Shown here: positions 32,960 to 43,800 of the stretch, in pieces
Layout: each line of letters starts with the position of its first letter
How positions within the stretch are numbered: position 1 is the stretch's first letter
Notes under the pieces: generated by a model
The model's input: the letters and a program-made list of their open reading frames with translations, nothing else
The model's database searches: none
Told to the model about the DNA's origin: nothing
NCBI RefSeq assembly: GCF_964031115.1
Contig: NZ_OZ035006.1
Location: forward strand, 248,001-312,000
Length of the DNA stretch: 64,000 nucleotides
Reading direction: 5' to 3'
Source of the DNA: Spiroplasma endosymbiont of Clivina fossor
GTDB taxonomy: Bacteria; Bacillota_I; Bacilli_A; Mycoplasmatales; Nriv7
Position numbers and translations under genes: made by a program

Positions 32960-34027
32960 AGACTTCTTGCAAAATTAATATGATAATTATAATTTTTAAA
33001 TTTAAAATAAATATAAAAGTGTTATTAAAATAATTTTTAGATTATTTTTACAAATATTTTGTCATTAAAACATAATAAAAATTATTATTTACAATAAAAA
33101 AAGACTGAAATTTTAAATTATCAAATATATTTAAACTAATAGTTGTAAATTATAAATTGAAGCTATTAAATTAAATCTTAAAGCAAATCTTTTTCTACGA
33201 TTTCGATATTTTTCACTAATAATTTTAAATTTTTTAAGTATAGCAAAAACATTTTCAATAACAATTCTCATTTTTGAAATTCGCTCATTATTTTGCTTTT
33301 CTTCTTTATTTAAAGGGTTTTTCTTTGATTTTCTTTTAGGAATTAAAACATTATGATTAATTTTTTGTATGCCTTGATAACCTAAATCCACTAAAACAGT
33401 TGTTTCTGGTAAAAATTTAATTTTTGAATCTTTTAAAATTTTAAAGTCATGGTTTTTACCATAAGAAAAATCAGAACTAATAATTTTTTTACTATCTTTT
33501 TCAATTATAACTTGTGTTTTTATTGTGTGTTTTTTCTTTTTTCCTGAGTAGTGCTGTTTTTGTCTTTTTTTGGGCGTTGGATTTGGCTTTCAGTTACATC
33601 AATTATAACAGTCTTATCTTTGAAATAATCTTTTAATAGTGATTTTTGACCAGTAAGTTGTTGAAAATTAGGGTGTTTTATTAAAGTGTCTTCAATTCAT
33701 TTGATATTTCTATAACAACTACTTTCACTAATATCATAACTTTTTGCAATATGAAAATAAGTTCTATATTCTCTTCAATATTCTAAAGTCATTAAAATAC
33801 GATTTTCTAATGATAATTTATTGGTTCTTCCGCGACGAAATCTCTTTTTTAATTCTTCTATTTTTAAAATTTCTAGCATTTTATTAAAAGTAGTATGTTT
33901 AATACCAGTTAATCTTAAAAAATTTTTATCACTTATTTGATTATTTTTTTTAAATTTCATTTAAATTTCACCTTTTTATTAAAAACAACAATTCAATTAT
34001 ATTTTAAATTAATTTTGCAAGAAGTCT
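32960..34027 (-). mobile_element. IS5-like element, copy 7
   Basis: 1068 bp with ATT duplication (32957-32959 and 34028-34030). One base differs in the OrfA ribosome site (AAGGTGA instead of AAGGTGG). Confidence 0.95.
33131..33960 (-). CDS. IS5-like transposase OrfAB, copy 7
   Basis: OrfA from 33960, OrfB to 33131. Coding part as copy 1; the ribosome site is slightly weakened. Confidence 0.86.
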
Positions 34028-34325
34028 ATTATATTTTTCAGCTAAATAATTATAACTACATCCTTCTTTTAGATGTTCATTAACAATTTTAATAATTAAT
34101 TCTTTACTTCTATGAATTTTTTTCATAAATAAAATGCACCTCATTTATAGTTTACACAAATGTTTTTATTTTTGTGTCTACTTTATAGGGGGCATTCCAT
34201 TACTAAAATTACTGGTTTTTATTTTGACAAAATAGAAAAAAATGAAAAAGTTGTTTAAGAGCATTATTGTCATAGAAAGCTACATTTTGGGGTAGCGATT
34301 ATAACAGTTTAATTATTTTTAAATT

Positions 34326-34805
34326 CTAATATTTTCATTTGGCATATCTTTCATTTTTATCTCATTCTTGTACTTTCATTTTTATGTTTTTTAATTTTTT
34401 ATTTTGATATGATAAAAAATCTTTATTTTCTCAATATCTTGGTTCACTGTTTTTTTCTCAATTTAAATCATATTCTAATGATTTTAATATTGGTAGTGTA
34501 ATCTTGTCATTTTTGTCAACATAAAATTCTCAATCATTAAGTTTCATTCGTGGAGGCAAGTTTTTGAGCATAAATTCATTTTCTACATTAACTTTTATTT
34601 CTCATTTTTGATTTCACTTGCTGTTATCATCTTTTGATGATTTAAGTGTTAATTTTGATTTTTTTAAGTTTAATTCGTATGTTTCATTACTTTGTCTTTT
34701 ATTTCTAATTAGTTGTGATGTTGCTTTATCATTATTAATATTTTGGGGAATGGTAAAAATGTTATTGAAACTAATAATTAACACGGTAAATATTTTCATA
34801 AACAT
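34326..34805 (-). CDS. Secreted protein with dibasic site (P0)
   Basis: A 159-aa protein. A signal-peptide-like N-terminus (MKIFTVLIISFNNIFTI) is followed by the basic motif LIRNKRQSNET at about residues 33-43 and then a hydrophilic, Lys- and Trp-rich body ending DKNERYAKWKY. ATG 34805 is preferred over GTG 34814 because AAAGGAG lies at a proper distance from it. It takes the place in P0 where P1 and P2 have the adsorption gene. Function unknown; export and cleavage after the dibasic site are inferences. Confidence 0.6.
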
Positions 34806-34839
34806 TTTTATCACTCCTTTTTAAAATATTTATTTTTCA

Positions 34840-35097
34840 TTATTCTTTTAGCTTTAATTTTTTTAATAAGCCACTCAACTCAATGCTACAGTTTATAATT
34901 ACCGCTATTGTAATGCATATATCTAAATATCCTAGTATTATAAGTGAAACTAATACTTCAAATTTTTCATATAATAATTTCAAATCATTAATTTCCAATT
35001 TTCAAAATGAAATTAAAAAGATAGTAATCATAAAAATGTAAGGTAAAATTCTCCATCAATATTTTTTTAAAGAATTAATGAGCTTGTGTGATTTCAT
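34840..35097 (-). CDS. Small membrane protein (P0)
   Basis: 85 aa with two predicted membrane helices (ILPYIFMITIFLISFW and a second around LIILGYLDICITIAVII) and charged ends. The start overlaps the 3' end of the preceding gene by 23 bp. Not recognised. Confidence 0.6.
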
Positions 35098-35467
35098 TTT
35101 TTAAGGCTCTTTTTGCTTTAATTTTTTGAATAATAAAGCGGATTAATTTTTCAAATTTAATTGCAAAATATATTGCTCCGCCTCATCAAAAAACAAATAT
35201 TCCTGCTAGCATAATAACACTATTGAACTTGCCAAAGAAATCAACCATCTGTTTATTCATAAAATCATTAAATTCGTTACTTGTTCCAGTTATTCATTTA
35301 GTATTGATTACTGTTAATGCACAAATTAATAAACTTATAAAGATGAAAATGATACTTAATGATACTTTTAACCACTGTTTTTTAAAAGAATTTTTAATCC
35401 TTAATTTTAATGGCATTTTTTCTTTTGAATTATCTTTTTTAAATAATTTTATTAAAATTTTTTTCAT
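35075..35467 (-). CDS. Plectrovirus two-helix membrane protein (P0)
   Basis: 130 aa. The core KMPLKLRIKNSFKKQWLKV, helices near SLSIIFIFISLLICALTVI and VIMLAGIFVFWWGGAIYFAI, and the tail IQKIKAKRALKNE match the P1 protein at 47619, but in P0 the gene lies at the other end of the cassette. The role in the phage is unknown. Confidence 0.7.
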
Positions 35468-35489
35468 TTTAATTCTCCTTTCATATTTT

Positions 35490-35738
35490 TTATCGTCCTT
35501 TAATCACAATAAATAAAGCAATCAGCACACAAGTTACGCCAAGAATGGTAAAGATTGGATGTTGAGAAAATGTCCGAGCCATTGGTTTAAACAGTTCTAA
35601 AATTGTTAAATTGCTAATAATAAACTTTTGGAAATTCGTAAGGCCTTCGCTAATATAGTTTGTTAAAGTTTCAAAATGACTACCAGCTAAAAGTCCAAGA
35701 ACAGTTATTAAGATAAAAATAATAATTAGTTTAAACAT
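35490..35738 (-). CDS. Plectrovirus small membrane protein (P0)
   Basis: 82 aa. A hydrophobic N-terminus, the conserved stretch LFKPMARTFSQHPIFTILG and a C-terminal helix match the P1 (50179) and P2 (58290) proteins. In filamentous phages, genes in this position encode minor coat or assembly proteins. Confidence 0.75.
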   Translation of the reverse strand: MFKLIIIFILITVLGLLAGSHFETLTNYISEGLTNFQKFIISNLTILELFKPMARTFSQHPIFTILGVTCVLIALFIVIKGR

Positions 35739-35740
35739 TG

Positions 35741-36025
35741 TTAGTTACCTTGCTTTGTTTTTATTGGTTTTATTTGTTTTTTAGTTTTTCCTCACGCACT
35801 TAAACGACCTTTATTTTTAACCGCATATTGGCGTTGTTTTTCTAAATTAACTTGTTGATTACCAAATCCAAGAATAATTGCCATAAGAAATTCTACAGCC
35901 AGCGTTAAGAATAAAGGAAATATTAGTTGAATATTCGTTCCTGGCACTTCTAAACTTCAAATTAAGTCAAAAACTTTATAAAGCATTTGAGTCAGAAAGT
36001 CGGCCATTTTTGCAAGATTTTCCAT
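35741..36025 (-). CDS. Plectrovirus membrane protein with basic tail (P0)
   Basis: 94 aa. The start MENLAKMADFLTQMLYKVFD and one long hydrophobic segment match P1 (49946) and P2 (57954). The C-terminal ~40 residues are rich in Lys and Arg. A minor coat or DNA-contacting role is possible but unproven. Confidence 0.75.
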
Positions 36026-36031
36026 TTTTTA

Positions 36032-37015
36032 TTATTCCTTTTCTTTCATTTTTCTTAAAAATTTGCTAAATTTATCCATTTTTAAGTATTCTAAATCTTC
36101 TAAATCAATTGCTGTGTCAATATAGTATTTATCTTCATAGTCAGGATTTACTTTTGCATTTAAGTAATCTCTTAAAAATGCTAGATAAAAAGAATTGTAA
36201 GTGTTAAGTATTGGTAGAGGAATTTTTAGTTTAAAAAAATAGATATCAAGTTCAGGAATATCACGATATTTAATGCGACGACCTTTTTTGCTATTTTTGG
36301 CATCAATTAAGGTGTTTCGTCAGCGTTCATATTCTTCAATGCTTGTAAAGGTGCCATAGATGACTTTTAAGTAAGGACGAAAAATATTAACGGGTTTTTT
36401 ACGAATTCCCACAATTACATTATTGGCAATATCACGAACTTTAACTCAAATATGTTTATCTTTTTGACCGCTAGCCAGCACAATATGACCAAAATGCCGT
36501 GCCAGAGCGAAATATTCTTGGATACCGCTTTCTTCGTTTTTGGTATTATTTTTTTCTCAATCTGTTCCTTCTAAAAATAAATTGGTTTCATCTCATAGAA
36601 GTAAGGTCTTATCTGGCAATACTGGATAATCAAAGTCTAATAATCCCATATGTCCTAAACTTAATTTTTGGGTTTCTAGTAATGGAAATGTTGATGCGAT
36701 ATGATATTTCTTCTTTTTTAATAATTTTGATGCGTATACTAGAAAGGCGGTTTTTCCAGTTCCTAATGAACCAATCACAATATTTAATGGTGAATTTTTT
36801 AAGAAATTAATAACTTTGTTAATTTGTGTTAAATTACTGATTTTAAAAATAAAAATTAAAATACAACCCGCTAAAAATAAATAGCTCACAATGTTTTTAA
36901 AATAACCGTTGTAAATATATCAAATTGCTCCTCAATGTCATAAAATTAAAAATGAGGTGCGATTTAATTCAATAAAATGGTTATTTTTTTCTATTATTCA
37001 TTTGCAAAATTTCAT
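36032..37015 (-). CDS. Zot-like assembly ATPase (P0)
   Basis: 327 aa. Two N-terminal membrane helices are followed by Walker A GSLGTGKTA and Walker B LLLWDET, then ALARHFGHIVLASGQ and VRDIANNVIVGIRKKPVNIF. Proteins of this type (p1/Zot) drive extrusion of filamentous phages through the membrane. Complete, and very similar to the P1 and P2 versions, so this step may still be active in P0. Confidence 0.88.
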
Positions 37016-37039
37016 CTTGCACCTCACTTTATTTTTTTA

Positions 37040-37285
37040 TTAGCGTACCGCTCCAAGTAATTTTTCAAACATTTTAAAGCAAATAAAGAATATTGCCAAA
37101 ATAAATGGAAAAATGAAGATTCAGTAGTCAGCAAAGAAGTTACCAACTTGTGGCATATTAACAGCAATAATTTCTCACATTTTAGTAAATGCCGTTATAA
37201 TTGCATTTCATAATTTAGTCATCGCGTCGCTAGCTGTTATTTTTTCTACTGTTGCTGGTGCATCGGCTAAGAAAGTTCCAATCAT
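37040..37285 (-). CDS. Probable major coat protein (P0)
   Basis: 81 aa. N-terminus MIGTFLADAPATVEK, an amphipathic middle, a strong membrane helix (YWIFIFPFILAIFFICF) and a basic C-terminus, as in inovirus coat proteins. The ribosome site AAAGGGGGTGATTAT is the strongest in the block, as expected for the most abundant protein. Confidence 0.8.
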
Positions 37286-37304
37286 ATAATCACCCCCTTT
37301 CTTT

Positions 37305-37439
37305 TTAAAACATTCATCATTTATATTCAAAGTTTTTCTTAAATTTGTTAAAACCACGATTAATCTTAACGCGATTATATTTTTTTCTAATTAATTTTGA
37401 ATTTCTTTGGGAATGCATCACAATATAACTTCTTGACAT
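37305..37439 (-). CDS. Small basic protein (P0 only)
   Basis: 44 aa with 15 Lys/Arg, beginning MSRSYIVMHSQRN and containing RKKYNRVKINRGFNKFKKNF. No counterpart lies at this place in P1 or P2. A role in DNA packing is possible, as for small basic inovirus proteins. Confidence 0.5.
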
Positions 37440-37450
37440 TATTTTTTTCT

Positions 37451-37682
37451 CTATCTAAATACTGATATGGTTTTCCAAAGGAGCATTAGAATAAATCACA
37501 CCATAATTGCTGTTAAGAATCAAAAAGCAATGTTTGCTTATTAAAAGCCAAAGTGTTTCTTGGGTTAAATCAATTTCTTTACCACCACTAATATGAGCCG
37601 GAATAATTGTAATTTGAATAAATAAATCTCAGAAAGTTTGTTTAATTTGTTCTCAATTAAATTCTTTTAAATTTACTGTCAT
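37451..37682 (-). pseudogene. Plectrovirus membrane protein, frameshifted (P0)
   Basis: Starts MTVNLKEFNWEQIKQTFWDL and matches P1 (48365) to LLIS. An extra A in AGCAAACATTGC then shifts the frame, giving a 75-aa product with an altered tail. Reading through restores NIAFWFLTAIMVWFILMLL as in P1. Confidence 0.75.
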
Positions 37683-37685
37683 TTT

Positions 37686-37847
37686 TTATCTCCCAAAAAT
37701 CATTTTTATTGGTAAATACATAATTGAAATTAACGCGAAAAGAAAAGTGATGATAATAATTAATCCGGCAATAAACGCAACTTGTGCAGGCATTTTTTCT
37801 ATCGGAACAAACAGTTTTAAAAATTCCATAATAATTTCTCAAAACAT
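37686..37847 (-). CDS. Tiny hydrophobic plectrovirus protein (P0)
   Basis: 53 aa. FVPIEKMPAQVAFIAGLIII matches the P1 (48210) and P2 (56282) proteins (P.ADLPPQVVFLFSIL). One central helix. Confidence 0.72.
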
Positions 37848-38068
37848 TATTTTTTATTCTCATTATTTTCTTTTGAATTAGGAGCTTTAACTCATTCTTC
37901 AAAGCGAGCAATAAATACTTTTTCGTCTTTTGTGAAATTACCAGTATTATTTTTAATGGCATTTTTATATTTAATTCGCATTTTTATTTTGGCATAAATT
38001 TTATAAGCAAAATACGCCAATAGCATTATGCAAATGATAATAAATATTATTTCAATCGCAATATTCAT
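37847..38068 (-). CDS. Small single-helix plectrovirus protein (P0)
   Basis: 73 aa. An N-terminal helix (IAIEIIFIIICIMLLAYFAY), then a basic, hydrophilic tail with NFTKDEKVFIARFE, matching P1 (47981) and P2 (56060). The stop overlaps the next start. Confidence 0.72.
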
Positions 38069-38070
38069 TT

Positions 38071-38397
38071 TTAAACTCCTTTAAAATAGTTATAATTTAT
38101 ATCTTTTTTATTGTTTTCTTTTTCAGCAATGAAGAAGCCTAATAATTCTTGGCCTTTAATTAACTTGGTTTCTTGTTCTTGTTGATTAATTGAAATTACT
38201 TGATATTTACTATCTTTTATTATTCCAATGCAAATTGAATTTTCGTATTTTCCTTTATAAACAAATCGCTTTGGAAACCAAATGCCGATTTGTTCATTAA
38301 ATCATGGAATTTTTGGTGCTTTAATAAGCATTGCGTTTTGTGTTTCTTTTAAAAGATATTTTTTAGTATTTAAGAAAATGTTTTCAATGTTTTTCAT
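38071..38397 (-). CDS. P0/P2-specific 108-aa protein
   Basis: Begins MKNIENIFLNTKKYLLKETQ and contains IWFPKRFVYKGKYENSICIGII and ELLGFFIAEKE. Close relative of the P2 protein at 55360 and absent from P1, where the replication genes sit instead. Soluble, mixed charge, no motif recognised. It is the first gene of the block behind a set of AACTAAGTTA repeats, so a replication or regulatory role is plausible. Confidence 0.7.
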
Positions 38398-38422
38398 AGT
38401 AAATTACCTTTCTTATTTGTTA

Positions 38423-38496
38423 TAAACTAAGTTATATTAACTAAGTTAGTTAACTTAGTTTTTTAAACACTTATATATTGCAGATTTAAGTGTTTA
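38423..38496. promoter_or_regulatory. AACTAAGTTA repeats and inverted repeats upstream of P0
   Basis: AACTAAGTTA at 38425-38434 and 38439-38448 and its inverse at 38451-38460 (hairpin with a 2-nt loop), then TTAAACACTTA paired with TAAGTGTTTAA (about 38463-38496). The same ten-mer recurs upstream of the homologous P2 gene. Confidence 0.55.
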
Positions 38497-38880
38497 ACAA
38501 GCTTTGTTATTTAATTTTGTTTTTTAATTAGATAAAGATTTTAATAATTTTAAACTTAGCGCATACCCCTATATAGAAATTTCTACACTTTAACATCCGC
38601 ATCCTACCCTTGGAACTAATTTAATAGCGTGTATATTTTTAGGAAATCCACCCCTTCATTTTTTTATTGCAAAATGAAACAAATTGCTATAGCTAATAGG
38701 ATGTTATCTATCAACTGGTAAACTTCTTTTGGTTATGGCGACCACCCACAATTTATCGTGCTTTAATACATACCAACATTATTAATTCACTTGTATTTAA
38801 TTTTCAAAGAACAAATTTTTAACACCTTATAAAATAAAAAGACAATCATTACTGACTGTCTTAATACTTATTCAAATCTT
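38497..38880. other. Intergenic stretch, no gene seen
   Basis: No convincing ORF on either strand in code 4. It holds a hairpin with a minus-strand T run (AGACAGTC / GATTGTCT, about 38841-38862) that could stop minus-strand transcription. The rest is unassigned. Confidence 0.5.
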
Positions 38881-38883
38881 TTC

Positions 38884-38905
38884 CCACCTAACAAAACTTT
38901 ACGCG
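38884..38905. repeat. Short repeat CCACCTAACAAAACTTTACG
   Basis: Same block as at 25381-25402, again after an AAATCTTTTC-like run. Confidence 0.5.
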
Positions 38906-38917
38906 TCCAGTAAACTA

Positions 38918-38948
38918 GGTTTTATTTTCAAAATTTGAAAATAAAACC
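38918..38948. repeat. 31-bp perfect palindrome
   Basis: GGTTTTATTTTCAAA, one base, then its exact inverse. It could form a cruciform or act as a terminator stem, though the T runs are short. Confidence 0.7.
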
Positions 38949-39004
38949 ATATTGTAAATAAATAATCTCGGTGCAACTATTTTCAGCACAAATCAAATAT
39001 AAAA

Positions 39005-39033
39005 AAATATCGTTAATCAACGATATTTTTTAA
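39005..39033. terminator. Terminator of the dnaK-dnaJ operon
   Basis: Stem AAAATATCGTT / AACGATATTTT just after the dnaJ stop, flanked by A and T runs, so it works in both directions. Confidence 0.8.
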
Positions 39034-40161
39034 CTATTTAAATTTTTTAATAAATTCATCGTTAGGATTAAAATCTAATTCATCACTTAACTGTTGTAAA
39101 ATCTTTTCTTGTTGTTTTGAAATATGCTTTGGAAAAGCAATTTCTATTTTAACAATAATATCACCGCGTTTTTTACTATTTAAAGGATGATAACTTCCCA
39201 TTTTAGGAATCGTAAAAACAGCATTATTTTTAGTTTTAGGAAGAATTTTAAATTCGACTGTTTTCTCAAATGTTGGAACTTTAATGATTGTTCCTAACAT
39301 TGCATCAATAAAGGATATCGGAATCGTAATTAATAAATCTAAATCATCACGCTGAAAAAAAGCATGCTTTTGAACTTCAATTTCAATATAAACATCACCA
39401 CGAGATTGTCCTTTAAGCCCATAATGACCCTTTTCTTGAACACGCACTTTTTGTCCAGAAAAAATTCCTTTCGGGACATCAAGACTAATGGTTTCTTGTT
39501 TAGTAATAAACTTTTTACCTTTACATTGTAAACATTTATTTTTAATAACTTCACCAATTCCGTGACAAGAACGACAAGGTCTTTCTTGTCTAATAATTCC
39601 TAACATTGTTCTTTGCTCAGTAACTTCAATCCCCCGACCATTACAATTTGAACATTTCACAACATCTTCTGGTGTTTTAGTACCTGTTTGATGACATTCA
39701 TCACAAGGAAAATTAACATTAACTTTAAACTGAATCGTTGTTCCTAAAATTGCATCTTTTAAACTAATAGTTTCGCGATAAAAGATATCTTCACCCTTAT
39801 GTGCTTGTGAATGCCGTTGTCGTGTTCTTTGACCACCACCAAAAATATCACCAAAGAAATCACCAAAAACACTACCAATATCACCAAACATATCTTCAAA
39901 ATTACCAAAACCTTGACCACCACTAAACATATTTGGGTCAGCACTGCCATATTGATCATACATTTGTCGTTTTTGAGAATCAGACAATACTTCATACGCT
40001 TCATTAATTTCTTGAATTTTAGCTTCAGCATCAGTTTGCTTATAAACATCAGGATGATATTGCTTAGCTAACTTACGATAAGCTCGTTTAATATCATCAT
40101 TGCTCGCATTACGCGATAAACCTAATATTTCATAAAAGTCTCTCTTATTTTTAGTGTTCAT
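39034..40161 (-). CDS. dnaJ: Chaperone DnaJ
   Basis: 375-aa Hsp40 that feeds substrates to DnaK. A J domain (residues ~5-70) with the [12 protein letters not shown] helix (HPD motif), a Gly/Phe-rich linker (~75-110), a zinc-binding region with four knuckles ([32 protein letters not shown]; the last lacks the second Gly) and the C-terminal substrate domain. Standard length. It lies 65 bp downstream of dnaK across a strong hairpin, so its level may be set by partial read-through. Confidence 0.97.
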   Translation of the reverse strand: MNTKNKRDFYEILGLSRNASNDDIKRAYRKLAKQYHPDVYKQTDAEAKIQEINEAYEVLSDSQKRQMYDQYGSADPNMFSGGQGFGNFEDMFGDIGSVFGDFFGDIFGGGQRTRQRHSQAHKGEDIFYRETISLKDAILGTTIQFKVNVNFPCDECHQTGTKTPEDVVKCSNCNGRGIEVTEQRTMLGIIRQERPCRSCHGIGEVIKNKCLQCKGKKFITKQETISLDVPKGIFSGQKVRVQEKGHYGLKGQSRGDVYIEIEVQKHAFFQRDDLDLLITIPISFIDAMLGTIIKVPTFEKTVEFKILPKTKNNAVFTIPKMGSYHPLNSKKRGDIIVKIEIAFPKHISKQQEKILQQLSDELDFNPNDEFIKKFK

Positions 40162-40185
40162 TTTTTAACCCTACCTTGCTCATAA

Positions 40186-40220
40186 AATAATTCTTACTAC
40201 AATGTGTAGTAAGAATTATT
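40186..40220. terminator. Hairpin between dnaK and dnaJ
   Basis: A perfect 16-bp stem (AATAATTCTTACTACA and its inverse) with a 3-nt loop. Only short T runs follow on the minus strand, so it may be a partial terminator or an RNA stabiliser of dnaK mRNA. Confidence 0.6.
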
Positions 40221-40226
40221 CATAAT

Positions 40227-42675
<2,449 letters not shown>

Positions 42676-42696
42676 AATTTCTCTTATCCCTTTCTC

Positions 42697-43719
42697 TTAA
42701 AAACTCTCTTCAATTTTGCGTGATATTCAATCTAATAATTCTGACATCTTATCATAATCAATTCGCTTAGGACCAATTACCGCTAACTGTCCAATTTGCT
42801 TATTACCAGTATGATAATCAGTACTAATAACAGCAATATCATCTGTTTGTTTTCCTAGTTCATTGCCAATAAGAATATGAATATTTTCTTGATTATATTC
42901 TTGCTGTTCTTTTTCTGTTTTTATAAACTGTTTTCAAGGCGAATAATCTTCAATAAATCGGACAATTTCTTTAATTTTATTAACATCATTAAATTCAGGA
43001 TTATCTAACATATATTGAAGCCCATGTGTTGAGTGTTCACGCTTTTTAAAACTAACTAAAGTATTAATAAATGACTGTAAAATATATTCATGTTTCAAAA
43101 CTTGTTTTTCCAATATTGGTTGTAAAGCTTGCATTTTTTCTTTAATATTTTCTAATTTTGTACCAATTAAACGACTATTAAATAATTCAATCGCTAAAAC
43201 TAAATCTTGCAAGGTGACATCGTTAATATTAAAAGTCTTATTAACAACATGTCCCTTTTCACTAATAAAAATTGCAACCGCATTTTCTTCACTAATAGGT
43301 ACTAATTCAATTTTTTTCAAACAATCTTCTTGCGAATTAGAACCAATAACTACTGTAATCAAATTAGTCATCGCGCTTAATATTTCAGCTGTTTGTTCAA
43401 TAATATCTTCAATAGCTAACTGCCGATTAGCAAAAATATTTTCTAATTGTTGCTTAATATCATTATCACCATTACGAACATCCATTAAATTATCAACATA
43501 ATAGCGATAACCAAGTGATGCTGGTATCCGACCACTAGAAACATGAGTTTTTTCTAATAATCCTGTTTCTTCTAAACACGCACACTCACTACGAATTGTC
43601 GCTGAAGAATAAGGTAACTTATACTTTTCAATTAAGATTTTACTTGATACTGGTTGCGCACTTTGAATGTACTCATCAATAATAAACTTCAATATTTCTT
43701 TTTGTCTTATCGTTAACAT
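42697..43719 (-). CDS. hrcA: Heat-inducible transcription repressor HrcA
   Basis: 340 aa. An N-terminal winged helix (LTIRQKEILKFIIDEYIQSAQPVSSKIL...SSATIRSECACLEETGLLEKTHVSSGRIPA) binds CIRCE operators. The rest is the GAF-like and insert domain that senses free GroE/DnaK capacity. First gene of hrcA-grpE-dnaK-dnaJ. A CIRCE-like site and promoter lie directly upstream, so autorepression is expected. The last ~80 codons are open only with TGA as Trp. Confidence 0.95.
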
Positions 43720-43735
43720 AATTTCATTCCTACTT

Positions 43736-43762
43736 TTAGCACTTAATCTTGTTTACTGCCAA
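43736..43762 (-). promoter_or_regulatory. CIRCE-like operator of the hrcA operon
   Basis: TTAGCACTT-N9-TACTGCCAA. The left half matches the CIRCE consensus (TTAGCACTC-N9-GAGTGCTAA) at 8 of 9 positions and the right half at 6 of 9. It lies between the promoter and the hrcA start. Confidence 0.75.
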
Positions 43763-43769
43763 TAATAAA

Positions 43770-43797
43770 ATTATATAACAACTACTAGAAAAATCAA
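43770..43797 (-). promoter_or_regulatory. Promoter of hrcA-grpE-dnaK-dnaJ
   Basis: On the minus strand TTGATT (43797-43792), 16-bp spacer, TATAAT (43775-43770). It overlaps no gene and sits just upstream of the CIRCE-like site. Confidence 0.7.
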
Positions 43798-43800
43798 TCA

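Larger units (their letters stand above)
32560..34126 (-). pseudogene. IS3-family OrfA/OrfB remnant
   Basis: OrfA starts at ATG 34126 (MKKIHRSKELIIKIVNEHLK, helix-turn-helix NYLAEKYNISRNTISQWLYKH, then a leucine-zipper-like YLRLENEILKKF). OrfB is in another frame with KVLCKILNVNRTNYYKQRF and KCYGYRRLKIAIEKETGW, the HTH_21 region before the DDE core. The core itself is absent. Interrupted at 32960-34027 by IS5. Confidence 0.8.
32460..34199 (-). mobile_element. IS3-family (IS150-like) remnant, split by IS5
   Basis: The left end TGGAATGCCCCCTATAAAG reads inward from 34199. The right part with the integrase core is missing, cut at the TC tract and IS256 copy 2. IS5 copy 7 lies inside. Confidence 0.78.
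34326..38500 (-). mobile_element. Incomplete plectrovirus module P0
   Basis: A 4.2-kb block of twelve small genes in one direction. Most have clear counterparts, in the same order, in P1 (46.1-53.9 kb) and P2 (55.3-62.4 kb). The adsorption-type gene, lipoprotein, transposase and Rep are all missing, so it cannot make phage alone. It could be a decaying prophage or a helper-dependent satellite. Confidence 0.8.

Noticed and set aside
37657-37962. 101-aa ORF on the minus strand across two P0 genes
   Set aside because: Different frame from the two conserved tiny phage proteins at 37686-37847 and 37847-38068, which have counterparts in P1 and P2.
38555-38580. GCGCATACCCC in P0 as a third copy of the conserved phage hairpin
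   Set aside because: The bases resemble the inner part of the P1/P2 hairpin only in scrambled order, and the stems do not form.
39339-40071. Several ORFs over dnaJ in other frames
   Set aside because: Low-complexity translations of the Gly/Phe and zinc regions on the wrong frame; dnaJ explains the DNA.
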